Shown here: piece after piece, positions 23,751-30,262 of the stretch
How positions within the stretch are numbered: the stretch's first letter is position 1
How the letters are laid out: each line of letters opens with the position of its first letter
Source of the DNA: CAZDJQ01 sp964505765
Lineage (GTDB): Bacteria > Patescibacteriota > Microgenomatia > UBA12405 > JAHJSD01
DNA length: 30,279 nt
NCBI GenBank assembly: GCA_964505765.1
Contig: CAZDJQ010000008.1
Coordinates: 1-30,279, forward strand
Reading direction: 5' to 3'
Translations under genes and position numbers: made by a program
Notes under the pieces: model-generated
Seen by the model: the letters and a program-made list of their open reading frames with translations, nothing else
Database searches by the model: none
What the model was told of the DNA's origin: nothing

Positions 23751-25521
23751 GAGGCACGAGGACTCAAGGTTTTCGGTATACACGTTCGGGGAAGTCGATC
23801 TACCTGAAGCGATCGAAAAGTCGTATGAAAATTTCGTGTTGTATGGCGACGACAATTTATATCCGCAGATGCTGATCGATGCGTGGCAGCAGTCGTCGAT
23901 ACATATGGCGCTGACGAATGGTATCGTGCAGATGATCGCCGGGGAGGGTGTGACTTTTGATCAGAAAATTATGGAAGTTGAGGCGTTTCGCAATCAGGTG
24001 AACAGCAAGGGCGAAACGTTGAATGAGCTCGTAAATAAAACAGCCTTCGATCTATATTTGCACGGGTATTTCGGCTGGCAGGTGATATGGAACACGGCAC
24101 GAACGAAGATCGTGGAAATATATCATACGCCTGGGGAGCAGATAAGGTCCGGGAAAGCTGACGAGGCGGGCGTGGTGACGCAGTATTTTATATCGTGGGA
24201 CTGGAAAAGCTATCGCAAGGGAAAATTTAAGCCGAAGGCGATACCGACGTTCAATGTGATGGATCGTAGCGCTGGCAGGCAGATGCTGTTCGTAAAACAA
24301 TATCGGCCGAATCAATATTACTATTCTACGCCTTCGTACGTTGGGGGCATGAACTGGATATTGATCGACAACCGTATCGGAGAGTTTCACCTGAACAATA
24401 TCGAGAACGGTTTTTTTCCTTCGTCAGTCGTACAGTTTTTCAATGGTGAACCGCCGCAAGAGGAAAAACGAAGAATCGAAACGGGGTTTCTAAATAAATT
24501 TACGGGCAAAAAATCGTCGAAGATCGTATTCGTGTATAACAATAATCAGGACGAAAAAGTGTCGTTCGACACGTACGAACCTGCTAATATCGACAAAAGG
24601 TTTCGGGACCTGATGCCCGAGGTGAGTAAAAATATAATGATCGCACACCGTGTGCCATCCCCGCTGCTGTTTGGTATCCGGGAATCGTCGGGCCTGGGAA
24701 ATAATGCAGAGGAACTGGAATCGTCGGCTTTGCTGATGAATAAAATGGTGGTCATGCCGATGCAGAATGTTATTCTGGAAGCGTTGCAGAAGGTGTTCAG
24801 GGTGAATAGCTGGGAAACGGAGATAACGATAGAAACATTGCAGCCCAGTCAGTTTTTGAAAGGCGATGAAGACGATGCTTCGGCGACGACAGAACATGAT
24901 GAGTCGGAGGATGAGTTTGCGGAAGTAAAAAATGCGGGAGCGGGGAGGAAAGGGAAGATCGTTATCGATGAAAATCATGTTCAGCCCGTGATTCGTCACC
25001 TATCGGAAAAAGGGGAGAAAAGGGAGGACCTGGAAGCGGATGGCTGGGTATTGGTTCAGGTGGATGATACGCTGACGGCTGAAGGGATCAGGCTGAGGCT
25101 GAAAAAAACGCAGTTTCAGATCGAAAGCGAACCCGAGGACCCGAGTTTTTTGGATAAAGGGTTATATAAGATTCGGTACGAGTATCGTGGTCCCAGGGAT
25201 GAGCGGAACAGAGATTTTTGCGCCAAAGTTTTGGACCTGAAGTTGATATATCGTAAGGAGGACATCGACACGATGACCAGCAGCCAGGCGAACCCGGAGT
25301 TCGGAATATATTCGATATGGGACTATAAAGGATCGTACGGGTGTCGGCATAAATGGCATCGGCTGGTGTTTTTTCGCAAGCGAGATACGAGAGGGCGTTT
25401 CATGCCTGGCGATGGGCTGGTGAATGATCGTACGGTGTCGCCGGGCGAGACCCCGGGCGAGGTATTGCCGGAGCCGGGATTGGAAGATAAGGCGTTAAAA
25501 AGAAACGAAGAAATCAGCTAA
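23707..25521 (+). CDS. Portal protein with a C-terminal extension
   Basis: The 604-residue protein has a portal core (about 30-375) with the family pattern GDDNLYPQMLIDAW, a wing-like beta region (LYLHGYFGWQVIWN), and VPSPLLFGIRESSGLGNNAEELESSALLMNKMVVMPMQNVILEAL (about 317-360), the helix typical of portal stems. Residues about 376-440 are acidic and flexible. Residues about 485-560 (YKIRYEYRGPRDERNRDFCAKV...YRKEDIDTM...SIWDYKGSYGCRHKW) form a separate domain with two cysteines, resembling extensions seen in head morphogenesis proteins. The start overlaps the gene before it. Confidence 0.78.
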   Translation: MEQTNNEGSIKAISKRHEDSRFSVYTFGEVDLPEAIEKSYENFVLYGDDNLYPQMLIDAWQQSSIHMALTNGIVQMIAGEGVTFDQKIMEVEAFRNQVNSKGETLNELVNKTAFDLYLHGYFGWQVIWNTARTKIVEIYHTPGEQIRSGKADEAGVVTQYFISWDWKSYRKGKFKPKAIPTFNVMDRSAGRQMLFVKQYRPNQYYYSTPSYVGGMNWILIDNRIGEFHLNNIENGFFPSSVVQFFNGEPPQEEKRRIETGFLNKFTGKKSSKIVFVYNNNQDEKVSFDTYEPANIDKRFRDLMPEVSKNIMIAHRVPSPLLFGIRESSGLGNNAEELESSALLMNKMVVMPMQNVILEALQKVFRVNSWETEITIETLQPSQFLKGDEDDASATTEHDESEDEFAEVKNAGAGRKGKIVIDENHVQPVIRHLSEKGEKREDLEADGWVLVQVDDTLTAEGIRLRLKKTQFQIESEPEDPSFLDKGLYKIRYEYRGPRDERNRDFCAKVLDLKLIYRKEDIDTMTSSQANPEFGIYSIWDYKGSYGCRHKWHRLVFFRKRDTRGRFMPGDGLVNDRTVSPGETPGEVLPEPGLEDKALKRNEEIS

Positions 25522-25524
25522 ACG

Positions 25525-26094
25525 ATGGCACGAGAGGAAAGTTTGATCATATCCGAGGAACTGTTTAGGGCGCTCAGCCCGGTTAGTGGCGATCTGGACT
25601 GGGAATATATCTGGCCGTTGATATTGGCTACGCAGGATAAATGGGTTCAGCCTGTGCTGGGGCAACGGCTGTATGAAAAGTTGATGAGCGAGATCGATGC
25701 CGGGACGCTCGGTGGTGCTTATAAAACGCTTGTCGAGGACTTTGTAGCCCGAATGGCGGTATGGTTTACGTGTTACCTGGGAATGCCCTTCTGGGGTGTG
25801 AAGATCGTCAATTCGGGCGTTATGCAGCGCATCGTCGATGATGGGACGACGATCAGTTTTACAGATATTGATAAGCTGGCAGAGATGTGCCGGGGGCAGG
25901 GTGAGTTTTATAAGCAGCGGCTGCTGGATCATCTGTGCGCTGAAGGATCGGGCGTATATCCCGAATATACGGAATGGCAATCGGGTGATTTGCAGCGGGA
26001 ACATACGAACTACGCTGGGGGTCTGAATATGGAATATTACGGAAATGATAAGGAGCGGAAAGCGAAAGATTATTTAAAGGGCTGGCTGAAATGA
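25525..26094 (+). CDS. Head-tail connector protein (DUF6712-like)
   Basis: The 189-residue product resembles the DUF6712 family of head-tail connector proteins: DLDWEYIWPLILATQDKWVQPVLGQRLYEKLMSEIDAG (about 23-60) is the core helical pattern, followed by a helical repeat region and a C-terminal helix. It is encoded directly after the portal and should bind the portal ring to the tail joining proteins. The start overlaps nothing but lies 4 bases after the portal stop. Confidence 0.65.
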   Translation: MAREESLIISEELFRALSPVSGDLDWEYIWPLILATQDKWVQPVLGQRLYEKLMSEIDAGTLGGAYKTLVEDFVARMAVWFTCYLGMPFWGVKIVNSGVMQRIVDDGTTISFTDIDKLAEMCRGQGEFYKQRLLDHLCAEGSGVYPEYTEWQSGDLQREHTNYAGGLNMEYYGNDKERKAKDYLKGWLK

Positions 26095-26705
26095 GTATAT
26101 GCGATATCGACGATGGGCTGCTGACCCCGGAATGTCTGGTCGGAAAGGCTGGAATAAAAACAGTTTTCTTTTTTCGTCATGCGCTGCTGGACGTGACGAT
26201 TAATGCTGGTGGAGAGATAACGGGTATCGGCACCGGGTTCGTTTATCGTTTTGATCAGGATAACTATCATGGTCAGGCTGTGGAGGATGTCGTCCAGGGC
26301 GAAGAGAGCAGCTATATAAATCAGACCGTCGATATGACGATGTTTTATGTGAACCCGGAATTTCGAGGCACGGTAGATCGGATAAGGCTAGGACGGTGGG
26401 CAATATTCTGTGAGGATTATACGGGAAAGATAAAGCTGTACGGGCAGAAAAATGCTATGCGACAAAGCGGGGGATCGCTGGAAAGCGGTACGAGTGCCGA
26501 CGATAATTTATATTCGCACCTCGTATTTTTTGGCGTGGAGGATCATTACGCTCGTTTTCTGGCTGATTACACGACGCATCCGTTTGATAATATGGCGGGC
26601 GTGGTGGTGACGCCTCGATACGATAACTTGCCGGGCCTGATTTTACAGAATGCTGCGGACAATATTTTGATCGATAATAGCGGTAACAAGTTAGATTACA
26701 ACTGA
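26091..26705 (+). CDS. Virion protein, probably tail tube-like, second of two paralogues (204 aa)
   Basis: This 204-residue protein is a paralogue of the one at 22840: the shared N-terminal block is CDID.GLLTPECLVGKAGIKTVFFF, and later LGRWAIFCEDYTGKIKLYG and the final DYARFLADYTTHPFDNMAGVVVTPRY. It has a C-terminal extension of about 20 residues (NAADNILIDNSGNKLDYN). Its ATG overlaps the connector stop (ATGA). Gene duplication within the module, followed by divergence into two structural roles, is the likely history. Confidence 0.55.
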   Translation: MSICDIDDGLLTPECLVGKAGIKTVFFFRHALLDVTINAGGEITGIGTGFVYRFDQDNYHGQAVEDVVQGEESSYINQTVDMTMFYVNPEFRGTVDRIRLGRWAIFCEDYTGKIKLYGQKNAMRQSGGSLESGTSADDNLYSHLVFFGVEDHYARFLADYTTHPFDNMAGVVVTPRYDNLPGLILQNAADNILIDNSGNKLDYN

Positions 26706-26706
26706 T

Positions 26707-27324
26707 ATGGCTGATAAAAGGATTTACGAACTGGTGACTTCCGGGGTGCGCACCGGAAAATATTTTATCATGGATTCGAATGCGCTGACGGATGCGGAGA
26801 AATTCGACGCTACGCTGCTGCTGAGTGAGGTCGATGCGGATGCAAAATATCAACTTTTGAGCGATGTCCCGCTGGCGCCCGTGGCGAAGCTGGGTCCCTA
26901 TCGTTCGACCTCAACGGCCGAGACTTTGGTCCTGGCGCATAGCGGGATAACGGATGCGATATACGAGGGCAAATTAGCGGAGAGGGTGGTGCGTGGCGTG
27001 ATAAATTATCATATCGTGCAGAACGGAGCTACGACACCGAGCGTGGTGTTCAGAGTGAAAAAAGATACGACGACGATATTGACGACGACGACTATCAGCG
27101 GGTCATCGTTAATCGGCAGGGTGGTCTTCGAGGTCGGAGCGCTGAATACGATTAATTCGTACGTGAAGTATCTAAATATTTACAATGCAACGGTGCAGGA
27201 TCAATCGTCGCAATCGGATACGTCGGTCAGTCATGGCACGGGAAATGGTATCGGGCTATATATCGACGGAGCTGGCGATATTCAATGGACTATTGAAAGT
27301 GCGACGATAGAGATGATCGGATAA
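26707..27324 (+). CDS. Virion decoration or fibre-like protein (205 aa)
   Basis: The 205-residue product begins with MADKRIYELVTSGVRTGKYFIMDSNALTDAEKF, a start seen in structural proteins of Bacteroidota phages. The C-terminal two thirds are rich in Thr, Ser, Ile and Val (VVFRVKKDTTTILTTTTISGSSLIGRVVFEVGALN), consistent with a beta-sandwich virion protein, for example a decoration or neck-fibre component. There is no catalytic motif. Confidence 0.5.
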   Translation: MADKRIYELVTSGVRTGKYFIMDSNALTDAEKFDATLLLSEVDADAKYQLLSDVPLAPVAKLGPYRSTSTAETLVLAHSGITDAIYEGKLAERVVRGVINYHIVQNGATTPSVVFRVKKDTTTILTTTTISGSSLIGRVVFEVGALNTINSYVKYLNIYNATVQDQSSQSDTSVSHGTGNGIGLYIDGAGDIQWTIESATIEMIG

Positions 27325-27338
27325 AAAAGGAAAATATC

Positions 27339-27635
27339 ATGGCAGACTTAAAGAGAAAAGAGGAAAACAAAGCCCCGGCGAAAAAGAAAGCCCCGGCGAA
27401 GAAGGAAGTAACGGCGAAAAACGAGGTCACGGAAAAAAAGACGACTGCGAAACCGAAGATGCCTGGCTACGTGAAAAAACTTCCGAATGAGCATATCGTC
27501 GGCACGGAGGATTATCGCAACCTGGTGGAGGATTTTAATAAGCTGTTTAAAACGACGTGGAATATACATCGGGTCGGACCGCAGATGTTTATCGATATGC
27601 ACGCTAAATTGTGGAAGCATTACGGGGGTGAGTGA
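27339..27635 (+). CDS. Small protein with a lysine/alanine/proline-rich basic tail (98 aa)
   Basis: The first 45 residues are made almost entirely of Lys, Ala, Pro, Glu and Thr (KKKAPAKKEVTAKNEVTEKKTTAKPK), a histone-H1-like, probably disordered, DNA-binding tail. The rest (PGYVKKLPNEHIVGTEDYRNLVEDFNKLFKTTWNIHRVG) could form a small helical domain. It may act in DNA condensation in the capsid or in assembly; no family is recognised. Confidence 0.5.
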   Translation: MADLKRKEENKAPAKKKAPAKKEVTAKNEVTEKKTTAKPKMPGYVKKLPNEHIVGTEDYRNLVEDFNKLFKTTWNIHRVGPQMFIDMHAKLWKHYGGE

Positions 27636-27843
27636 TGAGGAACTGATCGAGCTGCTGGCGAATCGTCGATGGACGCAGCAGATGAAGGAGCAGCTGGTCG
27701 AGGCGTGGAACGCAAGGCGGTCGGATGTGGGTCGTATAAATATGTCGGCTGTGCGCACCCCGTGCAGGCTGCGACAGATCAGAGATTCGATGATAAAATG
27801 GGTGGAAAAGGAAAAAAACCGTATCTTTGTGGAGTCGTCGTAA
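27628..27843 (+). CDS. Unknown protein (71 aa), GTG start
   Basis: The frame contains a helical protein MSDEELIELLANRRWTQQMKEQLVEAWNARRSDVG... ending FVESS. I chose the GTG at 27628, which overlaps the upstream stop and gives a normal-looking N-terminus; an in-frame ATG at 27487 would overlap the previous gene by 149 bases. It closes the structural operon. The final codons coincide with the -7 box of the candidate antisense RNA. Confidence 0.5.
   Translation: MSDEELIELLANRRWTQQMKEQLVEAWNARRSDVGRINMSAVRTPCRLRQIRDSMIKWVEKEKNRIFVESS
27822..27829 (+). promoter_or_regulatory. TAnnTTTG box at the end of the structural operon
   Basis: TATCTTTG is a perfect -7 match lying within the last codons of the gene ending at 27843. 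There is no clear TTTG 19-21 bases upstream, so the promoter is uncertain. It would start a short transcript running only to the terminator at 27865-27901. Confidence 0.4.
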
Positions 27844-27901
27844 TACGTGAAATTTAAAGGTTAGCGGGGGTTCAGGTAATTCTGGACCTCCGTTTTTTTT
27901 T
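27836..27901 (+). ncRNA. Candidate antisense small RNA complementary to the early-gene leaders
   Basis: Bases 27850-27863 (AAATTTAAAGGTTA) are the exact reverse complement of TAACCTTTAAATTT, which lies just before three ATGs in the early operon; a 13-base version precedes two more. The segment is flanked upstream by a perfect TAnnTTTG box (27822-27829) and downstream by a strong intrinsic terminator, so a transcript of about 65 bases with an exposed 14-base seed is predicted. Alternatively it is the released 3' end of the capsid operon transcript. No minus-strand open reading frame begins at this site, so it is not a leader for a reverse gene. Confidence 0.4.
27865..27901 (+). terminator. Intrinsic terminator after the structural operon
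   Basis: CGGGGGTTCAG (27865-27875) pairs with CTGGACCTCCG (27882-27892) over 11 positions with G-U pairs, followed by nine T residues. The lysis cassette begins 10 bases later with no visible promoter between, so lysis genes probably depend on read-through or on an unseen start. Confidence 0.9.
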
Positions 27902-27910
27902 ATAAAAGCT

Positions 27911-28357
27911 ATGGAAAGACGTACGGAGATGTTTAACAGGGCGATGGATTTTTACGGCCTGAAAGAAGTGCCTGGGGAGGAAAACAACCCGATGATCGTT
28001 CAGATGTTTAAAGATATTGGGCACGGATGGAATCAGTCGGACGAAACGGCCTGGTGCAGCGCCTTTATTAACTGGGTGGCCTGGTCGTTGCGACTTGAGC
28101 ATACGGGAAAGCTGAACGCCCGATCGTGGCTTGAGATAGGGGATAACGTTCAGGAACCGCTGCGGGGTCATCTGGTAATATACTGGCGGGAGCGAATAGA
28201 TAGCTGGAAGGGTCATGTCGGCATATTTGTCTCGAAACGGGGCAGCATGATATATACGCTGGGAGGAAATCAGGATAATCGGGTTTGTATAAAAGCGTAT
28301 GCGGAGCATCGGGTGCTGGCGTATAGGGAGCTACGAGCGAAATATATGTCGTTATGA
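27911..28357 (+). CDS. Endolysin, cysteine amidase/endopeptidase (TIGR02594/CHAP-like)
   Basis: The 148-residue product matches the small TIGR02594-type cell-wall hydrolases. The catalytic cysteine is C49 in DETAWCSAFINW, the histidine is H102 in WKGHVGIFVS, and N120 in TLGGNQDN completes the CHAP/NlpC-type triad. It cuts peptidoglycan peptides. No signal sequence is visible, so its release should depend on the holin encoded next. The stop overlaps the holin start. Confidence 0.85.
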   Translation: MERRTEMFNRAMDFYGLKEVPGEENNPMIVQMFKDIGHGWNQSDETAWCSAFINWVAWSLRLEHTGKLNARSWLEIGDNVQEPLRGHLVIYWRERIDSWKGHVGIFVSKRGSMIYTLGGNQDNRVCIKAYAEHRVLAYRELRAKYMSL

Positions 28358-28758
28358 TGGGACGTGTATCGATAGCGAATGGCCTGGACTGGTCCGAATA
28401 TTGGCGTATCGTCCTGGGGGGAATGGATGTAACGCACTTTTTTGCTTACGCCTCGCTGATGGGTGCTGGGGCGTTACTGTATTTTATCATGGATGTGAAG
28501 CAGTCGATGGAGCGGGACTGTTTGACGCCTGACAAATTTGACTTTTGGTTTATGCTGAAAGACAATTTTTTTAGGCTGATCGGAGTCGTGTTAGTTATCT
28601 CGGCCGCAACAATATGGTTCGAATCCTTTTATGGTGTTCCTATAAACGCTAAATTGGCGTTTACTTCCGGGCTGAGCATCGATGCGCTGATCGGCACGGT
28701 ATTGAAGCAGCGAAAGCTGCTGCTGCGTATGGATAGAAGGAAAAACAACGGCCCGTAG
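28354..28758 (+). CDS. Putative holin
   Basis: The 134-residue protein has two clear transmembrane segments (about 27-46, FAYASLMGAGALLYFIM, and about 72-91, FFRLIGVVLVISAATIWF) and a weaker third (about 98-116, AKLAFTSGLSIDALIGTVL), with a basic tail (KQRKLLLRMDRRKNN). It follows the endolysin gene directly, overlapping by 4 bases, as holins do. It would form pores in the inner membrane that release the endolysin. Confidence 0.6.
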   Translation: MMGRVSIANGLDWSEYWRIVLGGMDVTHFFAYASLMGAGALLYFIMDVKQSMERDCLTPDKFDFWFMLKDNFFRLIGVVLVISAATIWFESFYGVPINAKLAFTSGLSIDALIGTVLKQRKLLLRMDRRKNNGP

Positions 28759-28789
28759 GGGTCAATTATAAACCACAAAAATAAATATC

Positions 28790-29140
28790 ATGGAATTAGG
28801 AACAGAAAGAATCGACAAAGCTGTACAAACGGTGGGCGACCTGGTGATGGCGTTCGTGGAGGATTATGCGGACGATCAAAAAATTTCGTTAATGGAGGCT
28901 GCGGGAAACATTATTGACAGCGGAGCTGATCTGATCGCTGTGATTACGAGTCATAAGGAGCTGGTGGCACAGTTGAAAGATTGGACCCCGCAGGAGCGTG
29001 AAGCAAGTTTGCAGAAATTTGTCGATCATTTCGAGCTGCCGGATAAGCAGAAAGAGGAAGCGATCGAGATGCTGCTGACCGGAATCGTAAATATCTCCGG
29101 TTTTGTGACTATCGTAAGTGAAGATCGAGGGCTGATTTGA
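28790..29140 (+). CDS. Unknown helical protein of the lysis cassette (116 aa)
   Basis: The 116-residue product is acidic and almost entirely helical, without a membrane segment. It includes ITSHKELVAQLKDWTPQEREASLQKFVDHFELPDKQKEEAIEMLL (about 52-96). Position between holin and a small membrane protein suggests a role in lysis control, such as an antiholin, but the family is not recognised. A preceding AT-rich start region fits Bacteroidota translation. Confidence 0.5.
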   Translation: MELGTERIDKAVQTVGDLVMAFVEDYADDQKISLMEAAGNIIDSGADLIAVITSHKELVAQLKDWTPQEREASLQKFVDHFELPDKQKEEAIEMLLTGIVNISGFVTIVSEDRGLI

Positions 29141-29146
29141 TCGGTC

Positions 29147-29407
29147 ATGGCGTGGTATTATACTGCGATTTTATGCCTGTTTTTTTTCTGGCTCGGATAT
29201 TTTGCGAAGGATCAGGCGACGGATGAATATGTTTCGAATGTGACTATTCATCGACCTAAAGTCAAAAAAGGAGGGTCGATGCAGCTGGATCAGGTCGTCG
29301 AGGTGGAGCATAAAAAGCGTAATCTGCTGGATCGGATCAGACGGAAAAGGGAGCAAAGGAGGACACGCAGAAAAGTGAGGCGGGCAGCGAAGAAGCTGGT
29401 CGAGTAG
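29147..29407 (+). CDS. Small single-pass membrane protein with a cationic tail (86 aa)
   Basis: Residues about 4-20 (YYTAILCLFFFWLGYFA) form one transmembrane helix. The rest is strongly basic and ends in RKREQRRTRRKVRRAAKKL, an amphipathic-looking arginine/lysine helix. In a lysis cassette this layout suggests a spanin-like or cationic membrane-disrupting lysis protein. I see no outer-membrane lipoprotein partner inside or overlapping it. The family is not recognised. Confidence 0.45.
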   Translation: MAWYYTAILCLFFFWLGYFAKDQATDEYVSNVTIHRPKVKKGGSMQLDQVVEVEHKKRNLLDRIRRKREQRRTRRKVRRAAKKLVE

Positions 29408-29427
29408 TGGTTTTTCCTTCACGTTGA

Positions 29428-29470
29428 GGGTCGAAGGCTGCAATTTTGTGGCTGACGGCCCTTTTTTTTT
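29428..29470 (+). terminator. Intrinsic terminator after the lysis cassette
   Basis: GGGTCG (29428-29433) pairs with CGGCCC (29456-29461), with an inner stem GCTGCA/TGTGGC on the same axis, followed by nine T residues. It ends transcription 21 bases past the last lysis stop codon. Confidence 0.85.
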
Positions 29471-29509
29471 GGCATAAAAAAAGAGTATAAGGTCCCGATA
29501 TATGCGTCT

Positions 29510-29607
29510 GTAACGAATTGATACGAAGGTAATTAAAAGATCGGCATGGGTGTGATATTATCATACACAGGGTGTGAGAGAATCGGTAAAAACGGCAGAA
29601 AACGATG
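29510..29607 (+). repeat. Dispersed non-coding repeat, copy B
   Basis: Copy B of the repeat described at 14936-15079, aligned without gaps over 96 bases at about two thirds identity. It lies 60-90 bases upstream of the candidate early promoter and directly before several inverted repeats. Confidence 0.7.
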
Positions 29608-29608
29608 C

Positions 29609-29626
29609 CATACGGCATATCGTATG
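29609..29626 (+). repeat. Perfect inverted repeat, operator-like
   Basis: CATACG-gcatat-CGTATG is a perfect 6-bp inverted repeat. It partly overlaps another (ATGCC-atac-GGCAT, about 29605-29618) and is followed by GTCGC...GCGAC (about 29626-29650). The cluster lies just upstream of the candidate early promoter, where a repressor or activator could bind. Confidence 0.5.
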
Positions 29627-29670
29627 TCGCTCATTGATAAACGGTTGCGACGAAAAAAAATGTTAAATTT

Positions 29671-29701
29671 TTTGGTATTAGTGTAAAAAGGTGTAACTTG
29701 G
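29671..29701 (+). promoter_or_regulatory. Candidate early promoter (Bacteroidota type)
   Basis: TTTG (29671-29674) and TAACTTGG (29694-29701), similar to TAnnTTTG with two mismatches, are separated by 19 bases. A second possible -7 box, TAAGTTCG, lies at 29737-29744. Transcription from here would cover the structured RNA region and then the early operon across the joined ends. Confidence 0.45.
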
Positions 29702-29706
29702 TGAAA

Positions 29707-30027
29707 CCTTTTAGATAGGGTGCGGGTATAAAGAAATAAGTTCGTTGACATGCTGAGATCATCACCCCGGAGGCGAGAGCCACAAAGTTACTGCCGAACT
29801 GAAATGAAAGGGATGCAGCGTAGGGAGCCTGGATGATGATTTTCAGTATTACATCCATACCACCGAGACACCGTAAGGCCAGTTTACCTGGTAAACCCGT
29901 CAGCAGATTATCGCTGACTGCGGATCGATAAGGGAAGGCGGTGGGCCACGCATCCGGGTATCACGATATTGCGACGACCTTATATATGAGCGATTTTGTG
30001 CGGGGTTCGACTCCCCGGCTGGCACGA
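29707..30027 (+). ncRNA. Structured non-coding RNA candidate ending in a tRNA-like fold
   Basis: No convincing reading frame covers this stretch, but it is full of helices: ATCATCA (about 29758-29764) can pair with TGATGAT (about 29833-29839), TTTACC-t-GGTAAA occurs near 29883-29895, GTCAGC-agattatc-GCTGAC near 29899-29918, and an 11-position hairpin at 29962-29972 with 29990-30000. That hairpin abuts a perfect T arm (30001-30017, loop TTCGACT). GTG and CCA at 29941-29948 can pair with TGGCAC at 30020-30025. It may be a phage ornate RNA, a tRNA-like processing signal or a tmRNA relative. I found no proteolysis-tag reading frame. Confidence 0.4.
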
Positions 30028-30032
30028 CTTTT

Positions 30033-30048
30033 AACCTTTAAATTTTTT
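30033..30048 (+). promoter_or_regulatory. Early-gene leader motif
   Basis: AACCTTTAAATTTTTT, preceded by T, ends 4 bases before the ATG at 30053 and follows the tRNA-like fold. It contains the 14-base complement to the candidate antisense RNA. Confidence 0.65.
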
Positions 30049-30052
30049 AGCC

Positions 30053-30247
30053 ATGAGTATTCAATTTATTACAACTTATCAAGTCGAGGTGTTTACCGAA
30101 AATATGTTCGGAGAAATGCAACGCTACGTCGATACATTTAAGGCAGACAGTATTGACGATCTGACGGAATTGGTTTTCGAAAAATATGGTGAGCTGGATT
30201 ATGTGATTATGGCGCAGCGCACATATGCGGAACCGATTTTAAACTGA
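30053..30247 (+). CDS. Small early protein of unknown function (64 aa)
   Basis: The 64-residue product (MSIQFITTYQVEVFTENMFGEMQRYVDTFKADSIDDLTELV...) is alpha/beta-like and acidic. It is not recognised. The start is fixed by the conserved leader. It would be the first protein encoded after the structured RNA, and so the first of the early operon that continues across the joined ends into the gene at 6-326. Confidence 0.65.
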   Translation: MSIQFITTYQVEVFTENMFGEMQRYVDTFKADSIDDLTELVFEKYGELDYVIMAQRTYAEPILN

Positions 30248-30262
30248 CGTAATATTTTTATA

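Noticed and set aside
27841..27865. Early-gene leader for a minus-strand gene
   Set aside because: The motif reads AACCTTTAAATTT on the minus strand, but no ATG follows at 4-7 bases and no convincing minus-strand gene begins nearby.
29707..30027. Phage tmRNA
   Set aside because: The 3' T arm fits, but I found no proteolysis-tag reading frame ending in an Ala-Ala-type tail and no matching 5' acceptor strand at the expected place.
29941..30141. 66-codon frame starting with GTG before the 64-aa early gene
   Set aside because: It runs through the T arm and hairpin of the tRNA-like element and overlaps the well-supported gene at 30053 in another frame. Composition is not protein-like.
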